DNA from: Ruminococcus sp. | GTDB taxonomy: Bacteria; Bacillota; Clostridia; Oscillospirales; Acutalibacteraceae | Direction of reading: 5' to 3' | DNA length: 52,839 nt | Assembly (NCBI GenBank): GCA_004558485.1 | Contig: SFCS01000009.1 | Span: forward strand, 1 to 52,839 | Shown here: positions 15,783 through 23,374 of the stretch, piece after piece | How positions within the stretch are numbered: the first letter of the stretch is position 1 | How the letters are laid out: the number at the start of each line of letters is the position of its first letter | The notes under the pieces: generated by a model | Databases searched by the model: none | Seen by the model: only the letters and a program-made list of their open reading frames with translations | What the model was told of the DNA's origin: nothing | Program-made: the position numbers and the translations under genes

Positions 15783-16796
15783 ATGGCAGTTAAGGTTGCA
15801 ATCAATGGTTTTGGCCGTATCGGTCGTCTGGCTTTCCGTCAGATGTTCGGTGCCGAAGGGTATGAGATCGTTGCTATCAACGATCTGACCGATCCGAAGA
15901 TGTTGGCGCATCTGCTCAAGTATGACACGGCACAGGGCCGCTATGAGGGTCACACCGTCGAGGCGAAGGAAGCTTCCATCGTCGTGGACGGCAAAGAGAT
16001 CCAGATCTACAGCGAGAAGAACGCTGCCGACCTGCCCTGGGGCAAGATCGGCGTGGATGTCGTTTTGGAGTGCACCGGCTTCTACACCAGCAAGGAAAAG
16101 AGCCAGGCGCACATTGATGCCGGCGCTAAGAAGGTCGTCATTTCCGCCCCTGCCGGCAAGGATCTGAAGACCATTGTGTACAGCGTGAATGAGAAGACGC
16201 TGACCAAGGAAGACAAGATTATTTCCGCTGCTTCCTGCACCACCAACTGCCTCGCGCCGATGGCGAAGGCTCTGAACGAGTATGCGCCGATCGTCAGCGG
16301 CATCATGACCACCGTGCATGCTTACACGGGCGATCAGATGATCCTCGACGGTCCGCATCGCAAGGGCGATCTGCGCCGCGCTCGCGCCGGTGCGCAGAAC
16401 ATCGTTCCGAACAGCACCGGTGCTGCCAAGGCGATCGGTCTGGTCATTCCGGAGCTCAACGGCAAGCTGATCGGTTCCGCACAGCGCGTGCCGACCTGCA
16501 CCGGTTCCACCACCATTCTGGTGGCGGTCGTCAAGGGCAAGGATGTCACGGTTGAGGGCATCAATGCTGCGATGAAGGCTGCTGCTTCCGAGTCCTTCGG
16601 CTACAACGAGGATCTCATTGTTTCCTCCGACATCATCGGCATCCGCTATGGCTCGCTGTTCGACGCCACGCAGACGATGGTTGCCAAGATCGACGACGAC
16701 ACCTATCAGGTGCAGGTCGTGTCCTGGTATGACAACGAGAACTCCTACACCAGCCAGATGGTGCGTACCATCAAGTACTTCGCCGAGCTGGGCTGA
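15783..16796 (+). CDS. gap: Glyceraldehyde-3-phosphate dehydrogenase, type I
   Basis: A 337-aa glycolytic enzyme that converts glyceraldehyde-3-phosphate to 1,3-bisphosphoglycerate with NAD+. The Rossmann start is VAINGFGRIGRLAFRQ. N33-D34 in VAINDLTD favours NAD over NADP. The catalytic cysteine is C152 in SAASCTTNCLAPMAKAL. PNSTGAAKAIGLVIPELNGK and SWYDNENSYTSQM are standard. It uses the strongly biased codon set expected of a highly expressed gene, and TTGGAGG lies 8 nt upstream. Single-gene unit with its own promoter and terminator. Confidence 0.97.
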   Translation: MAVKVAINGFGRIGRLAFRQMFGAEGYEIVAINDLTDPKMLAHLLKYDTAQGRYEGHTVEAKEASIVVDGKEIQIYSEKNAADLPWGKIGVDVVLECTGFYTSKEKSQAHIDAGAKKVVISAPAGKDLKTIVYSVNEKTLTKEDKIISAASCTTNCLAPMAKALNEYAPIVSGIMTTVHAYTGDQMILDGPHRKGDLRRARAGAQNIVPNSTGAAKAIGLVIPELNGKLIGSAQRVPTCTGSTTILVAVVKGKDVTVEGINAAMKAAASESFGYNEDLIVSSDIIGIRYGSLFDATQTMVAKIDDDTYQVQVVSWYDNENSYTSQMVRTIKYFAELG

Positions 16797-16820
16797 GTTC
16801 TTTGAACCGAGCTTTATAAA

Positions 16821-16856
16821 ACAAGACCGTCGGTCAGCCGACGGTCTTGTTTTTAT
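16821..16856. terminator. Terminator of gap, overlapping the end of a convergent small gene
   Basis: Perfect 11-bp stem AAGACCGTCGG/CCGACGGTCTT, 4-nt loop, then GTTTTTATT. The minus-strand small gene ends inside it. Confidence 0.9.
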
Positions 16857-16998
16857 TGGTGTAGTTTTCGGCAAAGGCTTGCAGCTCGGGCAGGGTGTTC
16901 AGCTTGACGCCGCTTTGGAAAACCGCCTCGCGCACCGTTTCCGGCAGGGTCTCGAAATAGGCTTTCATAGCATTGTCGTCAAAAAGCGGATGGGTCAT
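16834..16998 (-). CDS. Small conserved-looking protein (54 aa)
   Basis: A minus-strand ORF with a clear GGAGG site 8 nt before its ATG. The translation starts MTHPLFDDNAMKAYFETLPE and continues VREAVFQSGVKLNTLPELQA, FAEN. It reads as a compact helical protein of a type I associate with short uncharacterised Clostridia proteins (an NPL..DNA...Y..LP..V...I..SG pattern); the family has no function that I know. The last eight codons (TNKNKTVG) and the stop are encoded by the loop, stem and T-run of the gap terminator, so the terminator doubles as coding DNA. Confidence 0.7.
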   Translation of the reverse strand: MTHPLFDDNAMKAYFETLPETVREAVFQSGVKLNTLPELQAFAENYTNKNKTVG

Positions 16999-17083
16999 CG
17001 TTCTCACCTCCGCTTATATTTTTCGCAGACGCGGGAAAAATAGACTTGGAAAGTCTTTGAAAAACAAAAAGGAGAGAAATGAC

Positions 17084-17518
17084 ATGTCGGAAAACGATAC
17101 CGAACGCCTTTTGCGGGAGTGCGACGCGGGAACGCGCATGGCGGCGGGTTCTATCCGCAACCTGCTTTGCAAGGTGGAAAATGCCGAACTGCGGGAGCTT
17201 TTGTGCGAGACGCTCAAAACGCACGAAAAGCTCGGCAATGACATTCACGCTATGCTCAACAACGCCGACGAGCCGGCAAAGGAGCCGAGCCGCATGGCAC
17301 AGGCGATGGCGAAAATGAAGGTGGAAATGAAGACCATGCAGGACGATGCCGACCACGCCGTTGCGGAAATGCTCATCGACGGGTGCAACATGGGCATCAA
17401 AAAGCTCAGCGAGTATATCAACACCTATGAGACGGCGGAAAAAGAGGCAAAGGATATTGCCAAACGTCTGGTGGATGCCGAGCAGGGGCTGATGGACAAG
17501 CTGCGGTTATATCTGTAA
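17084..17518 (+). CDS. Helical-bundle protein, ferritin-like/DUF2383 type
   Basis: A 144-aa, almost wholly alpha-helical, charged protein without signal or membrane segments: ERLLRECDAGTRMAAGSIRN, ETLKTHEKLGNDIHAMLNNA, KVEMKTMQDDADHAVAEMLI, YETAEKEAKDIAKRLVDAEQ. The four long helices suggest a ferritin-like or DUF2383-type bundle, but a full set of iron ligands cannot be seen. The start at 17084 follows AGGAGAG; the longer upstream frame is non-coding in character. It is divergent from the 54-aa gene and ends at a strong terminator. Function unknown. Confidence 0.75.
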   Translation: MSENDTERLLRECDAGTRMAAGSIRNLLCKVENAELRELLCETLKTHEKLGNDIHAMLNNADEPAKEPSRMAQAMAKMKVEMKTMQDDADHAVAEMLIDGCNMGIKKLSEYINTYETAEKEAKDIAKRLVDAEQGLMDKLRLYL

Positions 17519-17525
17519 TGCGAAC

Positions 17526-17568
17526 AAAAAGCGGCGCACTTCTTTTCTTTGAAGTGTGCCGCTTTTTG
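17526..17568. terminator. Bidirectional terminator
   Basis: 17-bp stem AAAAAGCGGCGCACTTC/GAAGTGTGCCGCTTTTT with one G·U; A-tract on one side and T-tract on the other, between convergent genes. Confidence 0.88.
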
Positions 17569-17591
17569 TTGTCTCATAAAAGGGGGTGCCG

Positions 17592-18296
17592 TTATTTGTG
17601 CGCATAGAGGATGCCGGTGAGGTCCTCGGCTCTGCACAGATTGTGATAGAACACCTTTCCGAGCCGCTCGCGGGTGCAGAGCATATAGGATTTCGCAGCG
17701 TGGCGCAGCATTTCCTGCCGCACGCCGTTTTCCGCTTCGGAAATGTCGGTCAGACGTCCGTCGTCCGAAAGCCCGCGGCAGGCAAAAAAGCAGATGTCGG
17801 CGTTATACCGTGCGACCGCCGCCATGGCTTCTGCGCCCGCAAACGCCAGGCAGGAGGCGATGACGCTGCCGCCCGTGCCGATGCAGGCGATGCCGTATTC
17901 ACTGAGCGCCTGCAGCGCCTTGATGCCGTTGGTGATGACCAAAAGGTCGCGCTTATCGGTGAGATAGGGCAGGATGTGATAGGCGCTGGTGGAAGCATCG
18001 AGAAAGATCACGTCGCTGTCCTTCACGAGCGCCGCCGCCTTTTTGCCGATCACGGCTTTTTCGTCCGCACTTTCCATTTCACGCAGCAGAAACGGAATTT
18101 TCAGCGCGGAGGTGCCGTTTTCATCCAGCGATGCACCGCCGTAGGTGCGCTTGAGCAGATGCTGCTTTTCCAGCCGTGCCAAGTCACGGCGGATGGATTG
18201 CTCGCTGGCGTACAGGCTGGCGGAAAGCGCGTGCACCGACACGGTCTTTTCCCGCAGCAGAATTTCCAAAATGGCTTTTTCCCGTTCGTTGTGCAT
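17592..18296 (-). CDS. DeoR/GlpR family transcriptional regulator
   Basis: A 234-aa repressor of the sugar-phosphate-responsive DeoR family. The N-terminal winged helix (1-57) carries the signature SEQSIRRDLARLEKQHLLKR followed by TYGGA. The effector domain (~75-230) has the DeoRC fold with DSDVIFLDASTSAYHILPYL and VITNGIKALQALSEYGI, the sugar-phosphate pocket. It is transcribed away from a PHP phosphoesterase and a zinc dehydrogenase, and its promoter -10 overlaps theirs. It probably regulates both and itself. The inducer is not readable from sequence. Confidence 0.88.
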   Translation of the reverse strand: MHNEREKAILEILLREKTVSVHALSASLYASEQSIRRDLARLEKQHLLKRTYGGASLDENGTSALKIPFLLREMESADEKAVIGKKAAALVKDSDVIFLDASTSAYHILPYLTDKRDLLVITNGIKALQALSEYGIACIGTGGSVIASCLAFAGAEAMAAVARYNADICFFACRGLSDDGRLTDISEAENGVRQEMLRHAAKSYMLCTRERLGKVFYHNLCRAEDLTGILYAHK

Positions 18297-18351
18297 GTGT
18301 CCCCCTGAATGCTCAATTTTCTGATCGTTCGCTCATTTTCGACGGCGACAG

Positions 18352-18380
18352 TTGATTGTTTGGTCAGCTTATATTAGTAT
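18352..18380 (+). promoter_or_regulatory. Promoter of the PHP-dehydrogenase operon
   Basis: TTGATT, 17-bp spacer, TAGTAT. Its -10 overlaps the -10 of the divergent deoR-type promoter. Confidence 0.5.
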
Positions 18381-18403
18381 ACACCTATCAAATGATTTGT
18401 CAA
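18376..18403 (-). promoter_or_regulatory. Promoter of the DeoR-type gene
   Basis: On the minus strand: TTGACA, 16-bp spacer, TATACT. Shares five bases with the divergent -10 box, so both promoters can be shut by one bound repressor. Confidence 0.65.
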
Positions 18404-18417
18404 CAGGGGATGACGGT

Positions 18418-19236
18418 ATGAAAAAAGCGCTGTCTGTCGGTGCGGTGGACTGCCACACGCACACGCAGTTTTCGCACGACTCGGTTGCCGATCCGGCAGA
18501 GAGTGTGCGCATGGCAAAAGAACGGGGGCTCTTGCAGATCGCATTCACCGATCACTGTGACGTGGAATTTTGCGCGGACACGGACATTGGCACACCCATT
18601 GTGCAGTCGGTCGCCGCGGCAAGGGAACAGGGCGCGCTGGCGGGCGTGGAGATGGGCGAGGGGCTTTGGACGCCGTCGGCGGCAAAGGTGGTGCTGGACA
18701 GCGCGGATTTTGACATCGTCATCGGCTCGGTGCATGCCGTGCGGTATCCGAACCTGCGCATGCCGTATTCCCACATCGACTTTTCCGCTTTCGATGACGG
18801 ACGGCTTTGCGATTATCTGCGGGTGTATTTTGCGGATGTGCTGGAGCTGGCGCAGACGGGGGATTTCGATGTGCTGGCGCATCTGACTTGTCCGCTCAAA
18901 TATATCTGCGGGGTCTATGGACGTCGGGTGTCGCTTGCAGCATATGCGGAGACGATCGACGCAATTTTTGACACGATCATCGCGCGAAAGATCGCGCTGG
19001 AGGTCAACACATCGGGTGTGGGCACGGCGCTCGGGCAGCTGATGCCGGATGTGCCGCTTTTGCGGCGGTATAGGGAGCGGGGCGGACAGCTTTTGACGCT
19101 CGGCTCGGACGCACACACGCCGGAGCGGGTCGGCGTCGGGTTCCGCGAGGCGATCGCAGCGCTTAGGGAACTCGGCTTCACGCAGGCATATTATTATGAA
19201 AAACGGGCGGCTGTCCCGTATGAAATGAAAGGATGA
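18418..19236 (+). CDS. PHP-domain phosphoesterase, histidinol-phosphatase (HisK)-like
   Basis: A 272-aa metal-dependent phosphoesterase. The four PHP motifs are visible: VDCHTHTQFSHDS, FTDHCDVEF, VEMGEG with VIGSVHAVRYP, and the final GSDAHTPERVG. HLTCPLKYI gives another metal-ligand His. This is the layout of the HisK-type histidinol phosphatase, but no his genes are nearby and the neighbours are a sugar-type regulator and a polyol-type dehydrogenase. Activity on a sugar phosphate is therefore an alternative. Start at 18418 after CAGGGGATGACGGT; the dehydrogenase gene starts 5 nt after its stop. Confidence 0.85.
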   Translation: MKKALSVGAVDCHTHTQFSHDSVADPAESVRMAKERGLLQIAFTDHCDVEFCADTDIGTPIVQSVAAAREQGALAGVEMGEGLWTPSAAKVVLDSADFDIVIGSVHAVRYPNLRMPYSHIDFSAFDDGRLCDYLRVYFADVLELAQTGDFDVLAHLTCPLKYICGVYGRRVSLAAYAETIDAIFDTIIARKIALEVNTSGVGTALGQLMPDVPLLRRYRERGGQLLTLGSDAHTPERVGVGFREAIAALRELGFTQAYYYEKRAAVPYEMKG

Positions 19237-19241
19237 GGAGC

Positions 19242-20237
19242 ATGAAAGCGGCGGTGTTTTATCAAGCGAGGGATCTGCGCGTCGAGGAACGGGAACTGCC
19301 CGTCTGCGGGGCGGGACAGGTGCTGCTGCGGGTGCGCGCCTGCGGCATTTGCGGCACGGATGTACACATTTTCTGCGGCGACGAGGGGGCTGCCAAAACG
19401 CCTGCGGGGACGGTGCTCGGACACGAGTTTGCCGGTGAGGTCGCGGCGGTCGGTGCGGGCGTCACGGGGATCGCTGTCGGCGACCGTGTGTGCGTCGATC
19501 CGAACCGTCTGTGCGGTAAGTGTGATTTTTGCCGCCGCGGCATCGGGCATTTCTGCACCGACATGATGGGCATCGGCACGACGGTGGACGGCGGCTTTGC
19601 CGAATACTGTGCCGTGCCGGCGTCGCAGGTGTATGTTGTGCCGCCGACGCTCGCCTTCGAAAAGGCGGCAATGGCGGAGCCGGTTTCCTGCTGTCTGCAC
19701 GGAATAGAGCTTGCGGACATCCACATGGGCGACACGGTCGCCGTCATCGGCTGCGGCATGATCGGACTTCTGATGATCCAGCTGGCGCGCATTGCGGGGG
19801 CGGCACGCATCATCGCCGTCGAACCGATCGAGGAAAAACGGGCGCTGACGCGCCGCTTCGGCGCAGATATTGCCGTCGCACCCGACGAGGCAAGGGCGGA
19901 CGAACAGATCGACACGGTCATTGAATGTGTCGGCAAGGTCGCGGCGGTGCAGTCCGCCATCGCCATGGCGGGGAAACGGTCGACGGTGCTGCTGTTTGGA
20001 TTGACTGCTCCTGCCGACAAGGCGGAGATCGAGCCGTTTGCACTGTTCAAAAAGGAGATCACGCTGCGGGCATCGTTCATCAATCCCTATACCTTCCCTG
20101 CGGCGGTGCGGCTCATCGAGAGCGGGCGGTTGGATGTCTCCTCGATGGTGTATGCCACGGCGCCGCTGACGGCGCTGCCCGACATCCTGGCGGACGAGCA
20201 AAAGCGCCGCGCCGGGAAATATATCATCACCATGTGA
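19242..20237 (+). CDS. Zinc-dependent alcohol/polyol dehydrogenase (MDR family)
   Basis: A 331-aa medium-chain dehydrogenase, sorbitol-dehydrogenase-like. Catalytic-zinc ligands lie in RACGICGTDVHIF and LGHEFAGEV. The structural-zinc lobe is CGKCDFCRRGIGHFC, with three visible Cys plus the preceding one. The NAD(P) Rossmann segment is VAVIGCGMIGLLMIQLAR, with Glu in IAVEP favouring NAD. ATG 19242 has GGATGAGGAGC directly upstream; 19233 is also in frame. It probably oxidises a sugar alcohol or related hydroxyl in the pathway controlled by the DeoR regulator. A terminator follows. Confidence 0.88.
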   Translation: MKAAVFYQARDLRVEERELPVCGAGQVLLRVRACGICGTDVHIFCGDEGAAKTPAGTVLGHEFAGEVAAVGAGVTGIAVGDRVCVDPNRLCGKCDFCRRGIGHFCTDMMGIGTTVDGGFAEYCAVPASQVYVVPPTLAFEKAAMAEPVSCCLHGIELADIHMGDTVAVIGCGMIGLLMIQLARIAGAARIIAVEPIEEKRALTRRFGADIAVAPDEARADEQIDTVIECVGKVAAVQSAIAMAGKRSTVLLFGLTAPADKAEIEPFALFKKEITLRASFINPYTFPAAVRLIESGRLDVSSMVYATAPLTALPDILADEQKRRAGKYIITM

Positions 20238-20245
20238 TCCTGTAT

Positions 20246-20279
20246 AAAAAAATGCCTGCGCAGACGCGCAGGCATTTTT
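20246..20279. terminator. Bidirectional terminator
   Basis: Stem AAAAATGCCTGCGC/GCGCAGGCATTTTT with a 4-nt loop; separates the dehydrogenase from the convergent phage-type repressor. Confidence 0.9.
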
Positions 20280-20287
20280 CGATTTTG

Positions 20288-20953
20288 TTATAAAAATTTG
20301 CGGCGGGATTCCACGACCACGCCGAGAATGTGCACCGCCATGATGTCCTTGCCCTCAAAGCGGCGGGGCGGATAGTAGGGATTGATGCTTTGCAGCTCGA
20401 TGAACCCGTCACCGTAGAGTACCCGCTTCACGAGTCCTTCCTCGTCGCCCACCAAAATGACCGCATACTGGCCGCTTTCCACGCAGCTTTGCCGCCGGAT
20501 CAGCACAAGGTCGCCGTCGTTGATGGAGGGGGTCATGCTGTCGCCGGACACCCGCAGCCAAAAATATTCCTCGCCGGTCTGCAGCGTGTCGGGGTTGACC
20601 GCCTCGTGACCGATAACCTCCTCCTGCACCGCGCCGCCGACGCCCGCGCGCACCGAGCCCATGATCGGCAGCAGCACGCTGTGCTCATAGGCAATGCCGT
20701 GCTGCTGCAGCCAGCGGTTGTCGTCGGCGACGCTCAGAGTGGCACTGTCGCCGAGCAGCCATTGCAGGGAAACATGAAAATGATTGGCGAGAAATTGCAG
20801 CGTCGGGATATTGATCTTCCAGGTGTCACCGCGCTCCCAGCGCATGACGGTCGTTTTATTAACACCGACCAGTTGGCCGATTTGCTCGAGCGTTTCCCCC
20901 GAACGCTCACGACAGGCCTTGAGGCGTCTGGCGGTGATATCATTTTCCACCAT
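20288..20953 (-). CDS. Phage-type repressor, HTH plus S24 peptidase
   Basis: A 221-aa CI/LexA-like repressor. Residues ~5-65 form an XRE helix-turn-helix (SGETLEQIGQLVGVNKTTVM, RWERGD). The C-terminal S24 domain has the catalytic dyad S139 (VSGDSMTPS) and K176 (EGLVKRVLY), with an Ala-Gly cleavage site at A103-G104 in SVRAGVGG. The family self-cleaves when RecA filaments form, so the downstream cluster is probably SOS-induced. GGGGAGG lies 7 nt before the start. It faces the phage-like operon across several TTGCAA sites. Confidence 0.92.
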   Translation of the reverse strand: MVENDITARRLKACRERSGETLEQIGQLVGVNKTTVMRWERGDTWKINIPTLQFLANHFHVSLQWLLGDSATLSVADDNRWLQQHGIAYEHSVLLPIMGSVRAGVGGAVQEEVIGHEAVNPDTLQTGEEYFWLRVSGDSMTPSINDGDLVLIRRQSCVESGQYAVILVGDEEGLVKRVLYGDGFIELQSINPYYPPRRFEGKDIMAVHILGVVVESRRKFL

Positions 20954-21017
20954 GGCTGTACCTCCCCAGGTGTATTAACGGGACAGAGGTTTTGGGGCTT
21001 TGCTCCCGTCAGACCTT

Positions 21018-21047
21018 ATTTTATCACATATTGCAACCGAAAATCAA
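21018..21047 (-). promoter_or_regulatory. Repressor promoter with TTGCAA in the spacer
   Basis: On the minus strand: TTGATT, 18-bp spacer, TAAAAT, with a TTGCAA element (21031-21036) in the middle of the spacer; consistent with autorepression. Confidence 0.6.
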
Positions 21048-21117
21048 TACTTTTTTGAAAAAAGTTGCAAAATGCTATTGACATTTTTGCAAAACCCGTT
21101 TACAATAAAAGTTGCAA
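21031..21117. promoter_or_regulatory. Operator array of TTGCAA sites
   Basis: Four copies of the palindrome TTGCAA at 21031, 21065, 21087 and 21112, mostly in the context GTTGCAAAA. One is in the leftward promoter spacer, one lies between the promoters, one is in the rightward promoter spacer and one is near the rightward +1. A fifth copy is at 21426. Likely binding sites of the S24 repressor. Confidence 0.65.
21078..21106 (+). promoter_or_regulatory. Rightward promoter of the phage-like operon
   Basis: TTGACA, 17-bp spacer, TACAAT; the spacer contains TTTTGCAAAA. Confidence 0.75.
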
Positions 21118-21173
21118 AAAGAAACAGAGACGCAACGCCTAAGGGCGCGTCGGCGGAAGGGCGGCGAAAAACG

Positions 21174-21398
21174 GTGACGACGGGAGATTTGCGGGCGGCT
21201 TTGGCGGCAATGCCGCAAAATGCGCCGGTTTTTGTCTTTTTCGAGGGGAAAATCGCCGTTTTTGACGAAACAGGGGACTGCGTTACGGGAAACCCGGAGG
21301 CATATTTCGACATAAACGACTGTAAGATCGGAAAATGCTTTTATGCAGGCAGCGGATTTTGCCCTGCCGTGCTCCTTGTTGCGGGTGAGGAGGCGTGA
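21174..21398 (+). CDS. Small phage-like protein of unknown function
   Basis: The first ORF after the rightward promoter; 74 aa if it starts at GTG 21174. It begins MTTGDLRAALAAMPQNAPVF and contains VFFEGKIAVFDETGDCV. It reads as a mixed alpha/beta protein and I do not recognise a family. The start is uncertain: GGAAGGGCGG lies upstream but with loose spacing, and the longer in-frame ORF from 21000 runs through the promoter and operators, so it cannot be the true one. By position it could be a small regulator. Confidence 0.5.
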   Translation: MTTGDLRAALAAMPQNAPVFVFFEGKIAVFDETGDCVTGNPEAYFDINDCKIGKCFYAGSGFCPAVLLVAGEEA

Positions 21399-21425
21399 AG
21401 ACAGGTATTTTTTTACATTAAAAAG

Positions 21426-21431
21426 TTGCAA
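21426..21431. promoter_or_regulatory. Fifth TTGCAA site before the small terminase gene
   Basis: Sits in a 17-bp sequence (AAAAAGTTGCAAAATGC) identical to the one around 21065, 25 bp before the terminase small-subunit start codon. Confidence 0.5.
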
Positions 21432-21455
21432 AATGCAATTACGGGGGTGCAAAAA

Positions 21456-21848
21456 ATGCATAATAAACCGCTTGGAAAACGGTCACTTGCCGGTGTGCGT
21501 GCGGCGATCGAGGCGGCAAAGCAATATGCGGCGGACAACAAGGTGCCGCTGACGGCGGAGCGACTGGCGGCGGCGCTCGACATGGATCTTGCGGTCTTTC
21601 ACAGCATTGTGGAGGGGCGCTACCGTGAGGCGTCGACGGCGGACAACACGGCGAAGATCTCCGCAATACAGACCGCCTTCTGCGAGGCGACGGCAAGCGT
21701 CATGGAGCATGCCATGCAGCGGGGCAGCAGTCCCAACATGCACATGCTGTATCTCAAGGCAAACGCCGGCTACGGCGAAAAGGACACGGAGGAAACGGTC
21801 ACGAGGGCGCCGGTCATCATTTGCGGTGAGGCGGAGATCGAGGAATAA
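21456..21848 (+). CDS. Probable terminase small subunit
   Basis: A 130-aa protein in the expected place ahead of the large terminase. The N-terminal half suggests a helix-turn-helix (SLAGVRAAIEAAKQYAADNK, LTAERLAAALDMDLAVFHSI). The C-terminal part has ISAIQTAFCEATASVMEHAM and LYLKANAGYGEKD, like the lysine/glycine stretch closing many small terminases. Small terminases recognise phage DNA and load the large subunit. GGGGGTG lies 7 nt before ATG 21456. The assignment rests on position and general features, with moderate certainty. Confidence 0.65.
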   Translation: MHNKPLGKRSLAGVRAAIEAAKQYAADNKVPLTAERLAAALDMDLAVFHSIVEGRYREASTADNTAKISAIQTAFCEATASVMEHAMQRGSSPNMHMLYLKANAGYGEKDTEETVTRAPVIICGEAEIEE

Positions 21849-21864
21849 CAAAGGGGTGTTTGGG

Positions 21865-22116
21865 ATGACCAATCGGGAAATGATCGAGGAGTATTTGCAG
21901 GCGCTGACGGGTCTCGAAAAGCGGCACGAGCAGCTCACAAAACAGATCCGTGTCTATGACAAGCGCATCGTTTTGCTGGAGGAGGAGATTGATGAGATCT
22001 GGGAGGTGATCGCGGCGCTGAAGAAATACGAGGAAGGGGACAGATATGGATGGCACGGTAACGGTGTATCTGCCGGAGGTCGTCGGCAAGGGGTATCGGC
22101 AGTTCTGGGACTGTAA
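21865..22116 (+). CDS. Small coiled-coil phage protein overlapping the large terminase gene
   Basis: An 83-aa ORF with its own AAGGGGTG site. Residues ~1-57 are one long charged heptad-like helix (LTGLEKRHEQLTKQIRVYDK, RIVLLEEEIDEIWEVIAALK). The last ~25 residues are Gly/Arg-rich and are encoded by the 71 nt that overlap the start of the large terminase in another frame. It may be a packaging accessory or part of the small-terminase complex. The function is unknown. Confidence 0.65.
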   Translation: MTNREMIEEYLQALTGLEKRHEQLTKQIRVYDKRIVLLEEEIDEIWEVIAALKKYEEGDRYGWHGNGVSAGGRRQGVSAVLGL

Positions 22117-23362
22117 GCTGCGCTATCGCGTCGTGAAGGGCGGCAAGGCGTCCAAGAAGTCGAGCACGACCGCCTTGTGGTATATCGTGCAGATGATGAA
22201 ATATCCCGAGGCAAACCTCCTTGTGGTACGGCAGGTCGGGCGCACGCACCGCGACAGCACCTTTGCGCAGCTACGATGGGCGATTGACCGCCTGCAGGTG
22301 GGACACCTTTGGAAAGCGTCGCGCGAGCCGCTGGAGCTTTGCTATGTGCCGACGGGGCAGCGCATCCTTTTCCGCGGCTTTGACAATGTGGAAAAGCTGG
22401 CATCCACGACGGTGGAGAAGGGCTGTATCTGCTGGGTGTGGATCGAGGAGGCGTTTGAGATTGCCCGCGAGGAGGATTTCGACAAGCTGGATCTTTCCAT
22501 GCCGCGCGGGCAGGTGAAGCCGCCGCTTTTCAAGCAGACCACCATCACCTTCAACCCGTGGGACGAGAACCACTGGCTCAAGCGCCGTTTCTTCGATACG
22601 CCGCGCGCGGACACGCTGGCGATGACGACCAACTATACCTGCAATGAGTTTTTGGATGCGACCGACCGCGCGCTGTATACCGATATGCAAAAGCGGCAGC
22701 CGCGGCGCTATGCCGTCGCGGGGCTGGGGCAATGGGGCAAGGCGGAGGGGCTCATTTTCGACAACTGGCGGGTGGAGGCGTTCGATCCTGCGGCGCTCAA
22801 GGGGGAGGCGTTCCGGCATATCTTCGGGTTGGACTACGGCTATACCAACGATCCGACCGCGTTCATTGCGGCGGCTGCCGAGGAGGCGCAGATGCGGCTT
22901 TATATCTATGACGAGCACTATGCGTGCAAGATGCTCAACGCGGATATTGCGCGTATGCTCACGGAGAAGGGGTATCAAAAGGAGCGCATCCGCGCGGACA
23001 GCGCCGAGCCGAAATCGAACGAGGATCTCAGGCGGCTCGGCATCACGCGGCTGAAGCCCGCGCAAAAGGGGCGGGACTCGGTCAACGCGGGCATAGCAAG
23101 GCTGCAGGAATACACGATCCTTGTGCATCCGTCCTGCGTGCACACGGCGGCGGAGCTGGCGGCATATGCCTGGGAGCCGCAGACGGGCGGCGCGGCGGGC
23201 GCCTTTTCCAACCGCCCGCAGGACACACAAAACCATCTGATGGATGCCTTGCGGTATGCCATGGAGGACCTGCCGCGCCGTCGCACGGTCGGGACGGGGA
23301 AAACAAAGGACAACGGCTCTTTTGTGCGGGCGGGAGACCTGCGCGGGAGCTGGGGAGGATGA
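22046..23362 (+). CDS. terL: Phage terminase large subunit (PBSX-type)
   Basis: A 438-aa DNA-packaging motor. The ATPase domain starts with a deviant Walker A, KGGKASKKSSTTAL, seen in this terminase group, followed by NLLVVRQVGRTHRDSTFAQL and the Walker B region CICWVWIEEAFEI. The nuclease domain has the acidic residues in FGLDYGYTNDPTAF, ADSAEPKSNEDLRRLGI and HLMDALRYAMED. The ATG is inside the preceding coiled-coil gene, with GAGGAAGGGG upstream. All core motifs are intact, so the enzyme may still be functional. Confidence 0.92.
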   Translation: MDGTVTVYLPEVVGKGYRQFWDCKLRYRVVKGGKASKKSSTTALWYIVQMMKYPEANLLVVRQVGRTHRDSTFAQLRWAIDRLQVGHLWKASREPLELCYVPTGQRILFRGFDNVEKLASTTVEKGCICWVWIEEAFEIAREEDFDKLDLSMPRGQVKPPLFKQTTITFNPWDENHWLKRRFFDTPRADTLAMTTNYTCNEFLDATDRALYTDMQKRQPRRYAVAGLGQWGKAEGLIFDNWRVEAFDPAALKGEAFRHIFGLDYGYTNDPTAFIAAAAEEAQMRLYIYDEHYACKMLNADIARMLTEKGYQKERIRADSAEPKSNEDLRRLGITRLKPAQKGRDSVNAGIARLQEYTILVHPSCVHTAAELAAYAWEPQTGGAAGAFSNRPQDTQNHLMDALRYAMEDLPRRRTVGTGKTKDNGSFVRAGDLRGSWGG

Positions 23363-23374
23363 AGGAGGAGCAAA

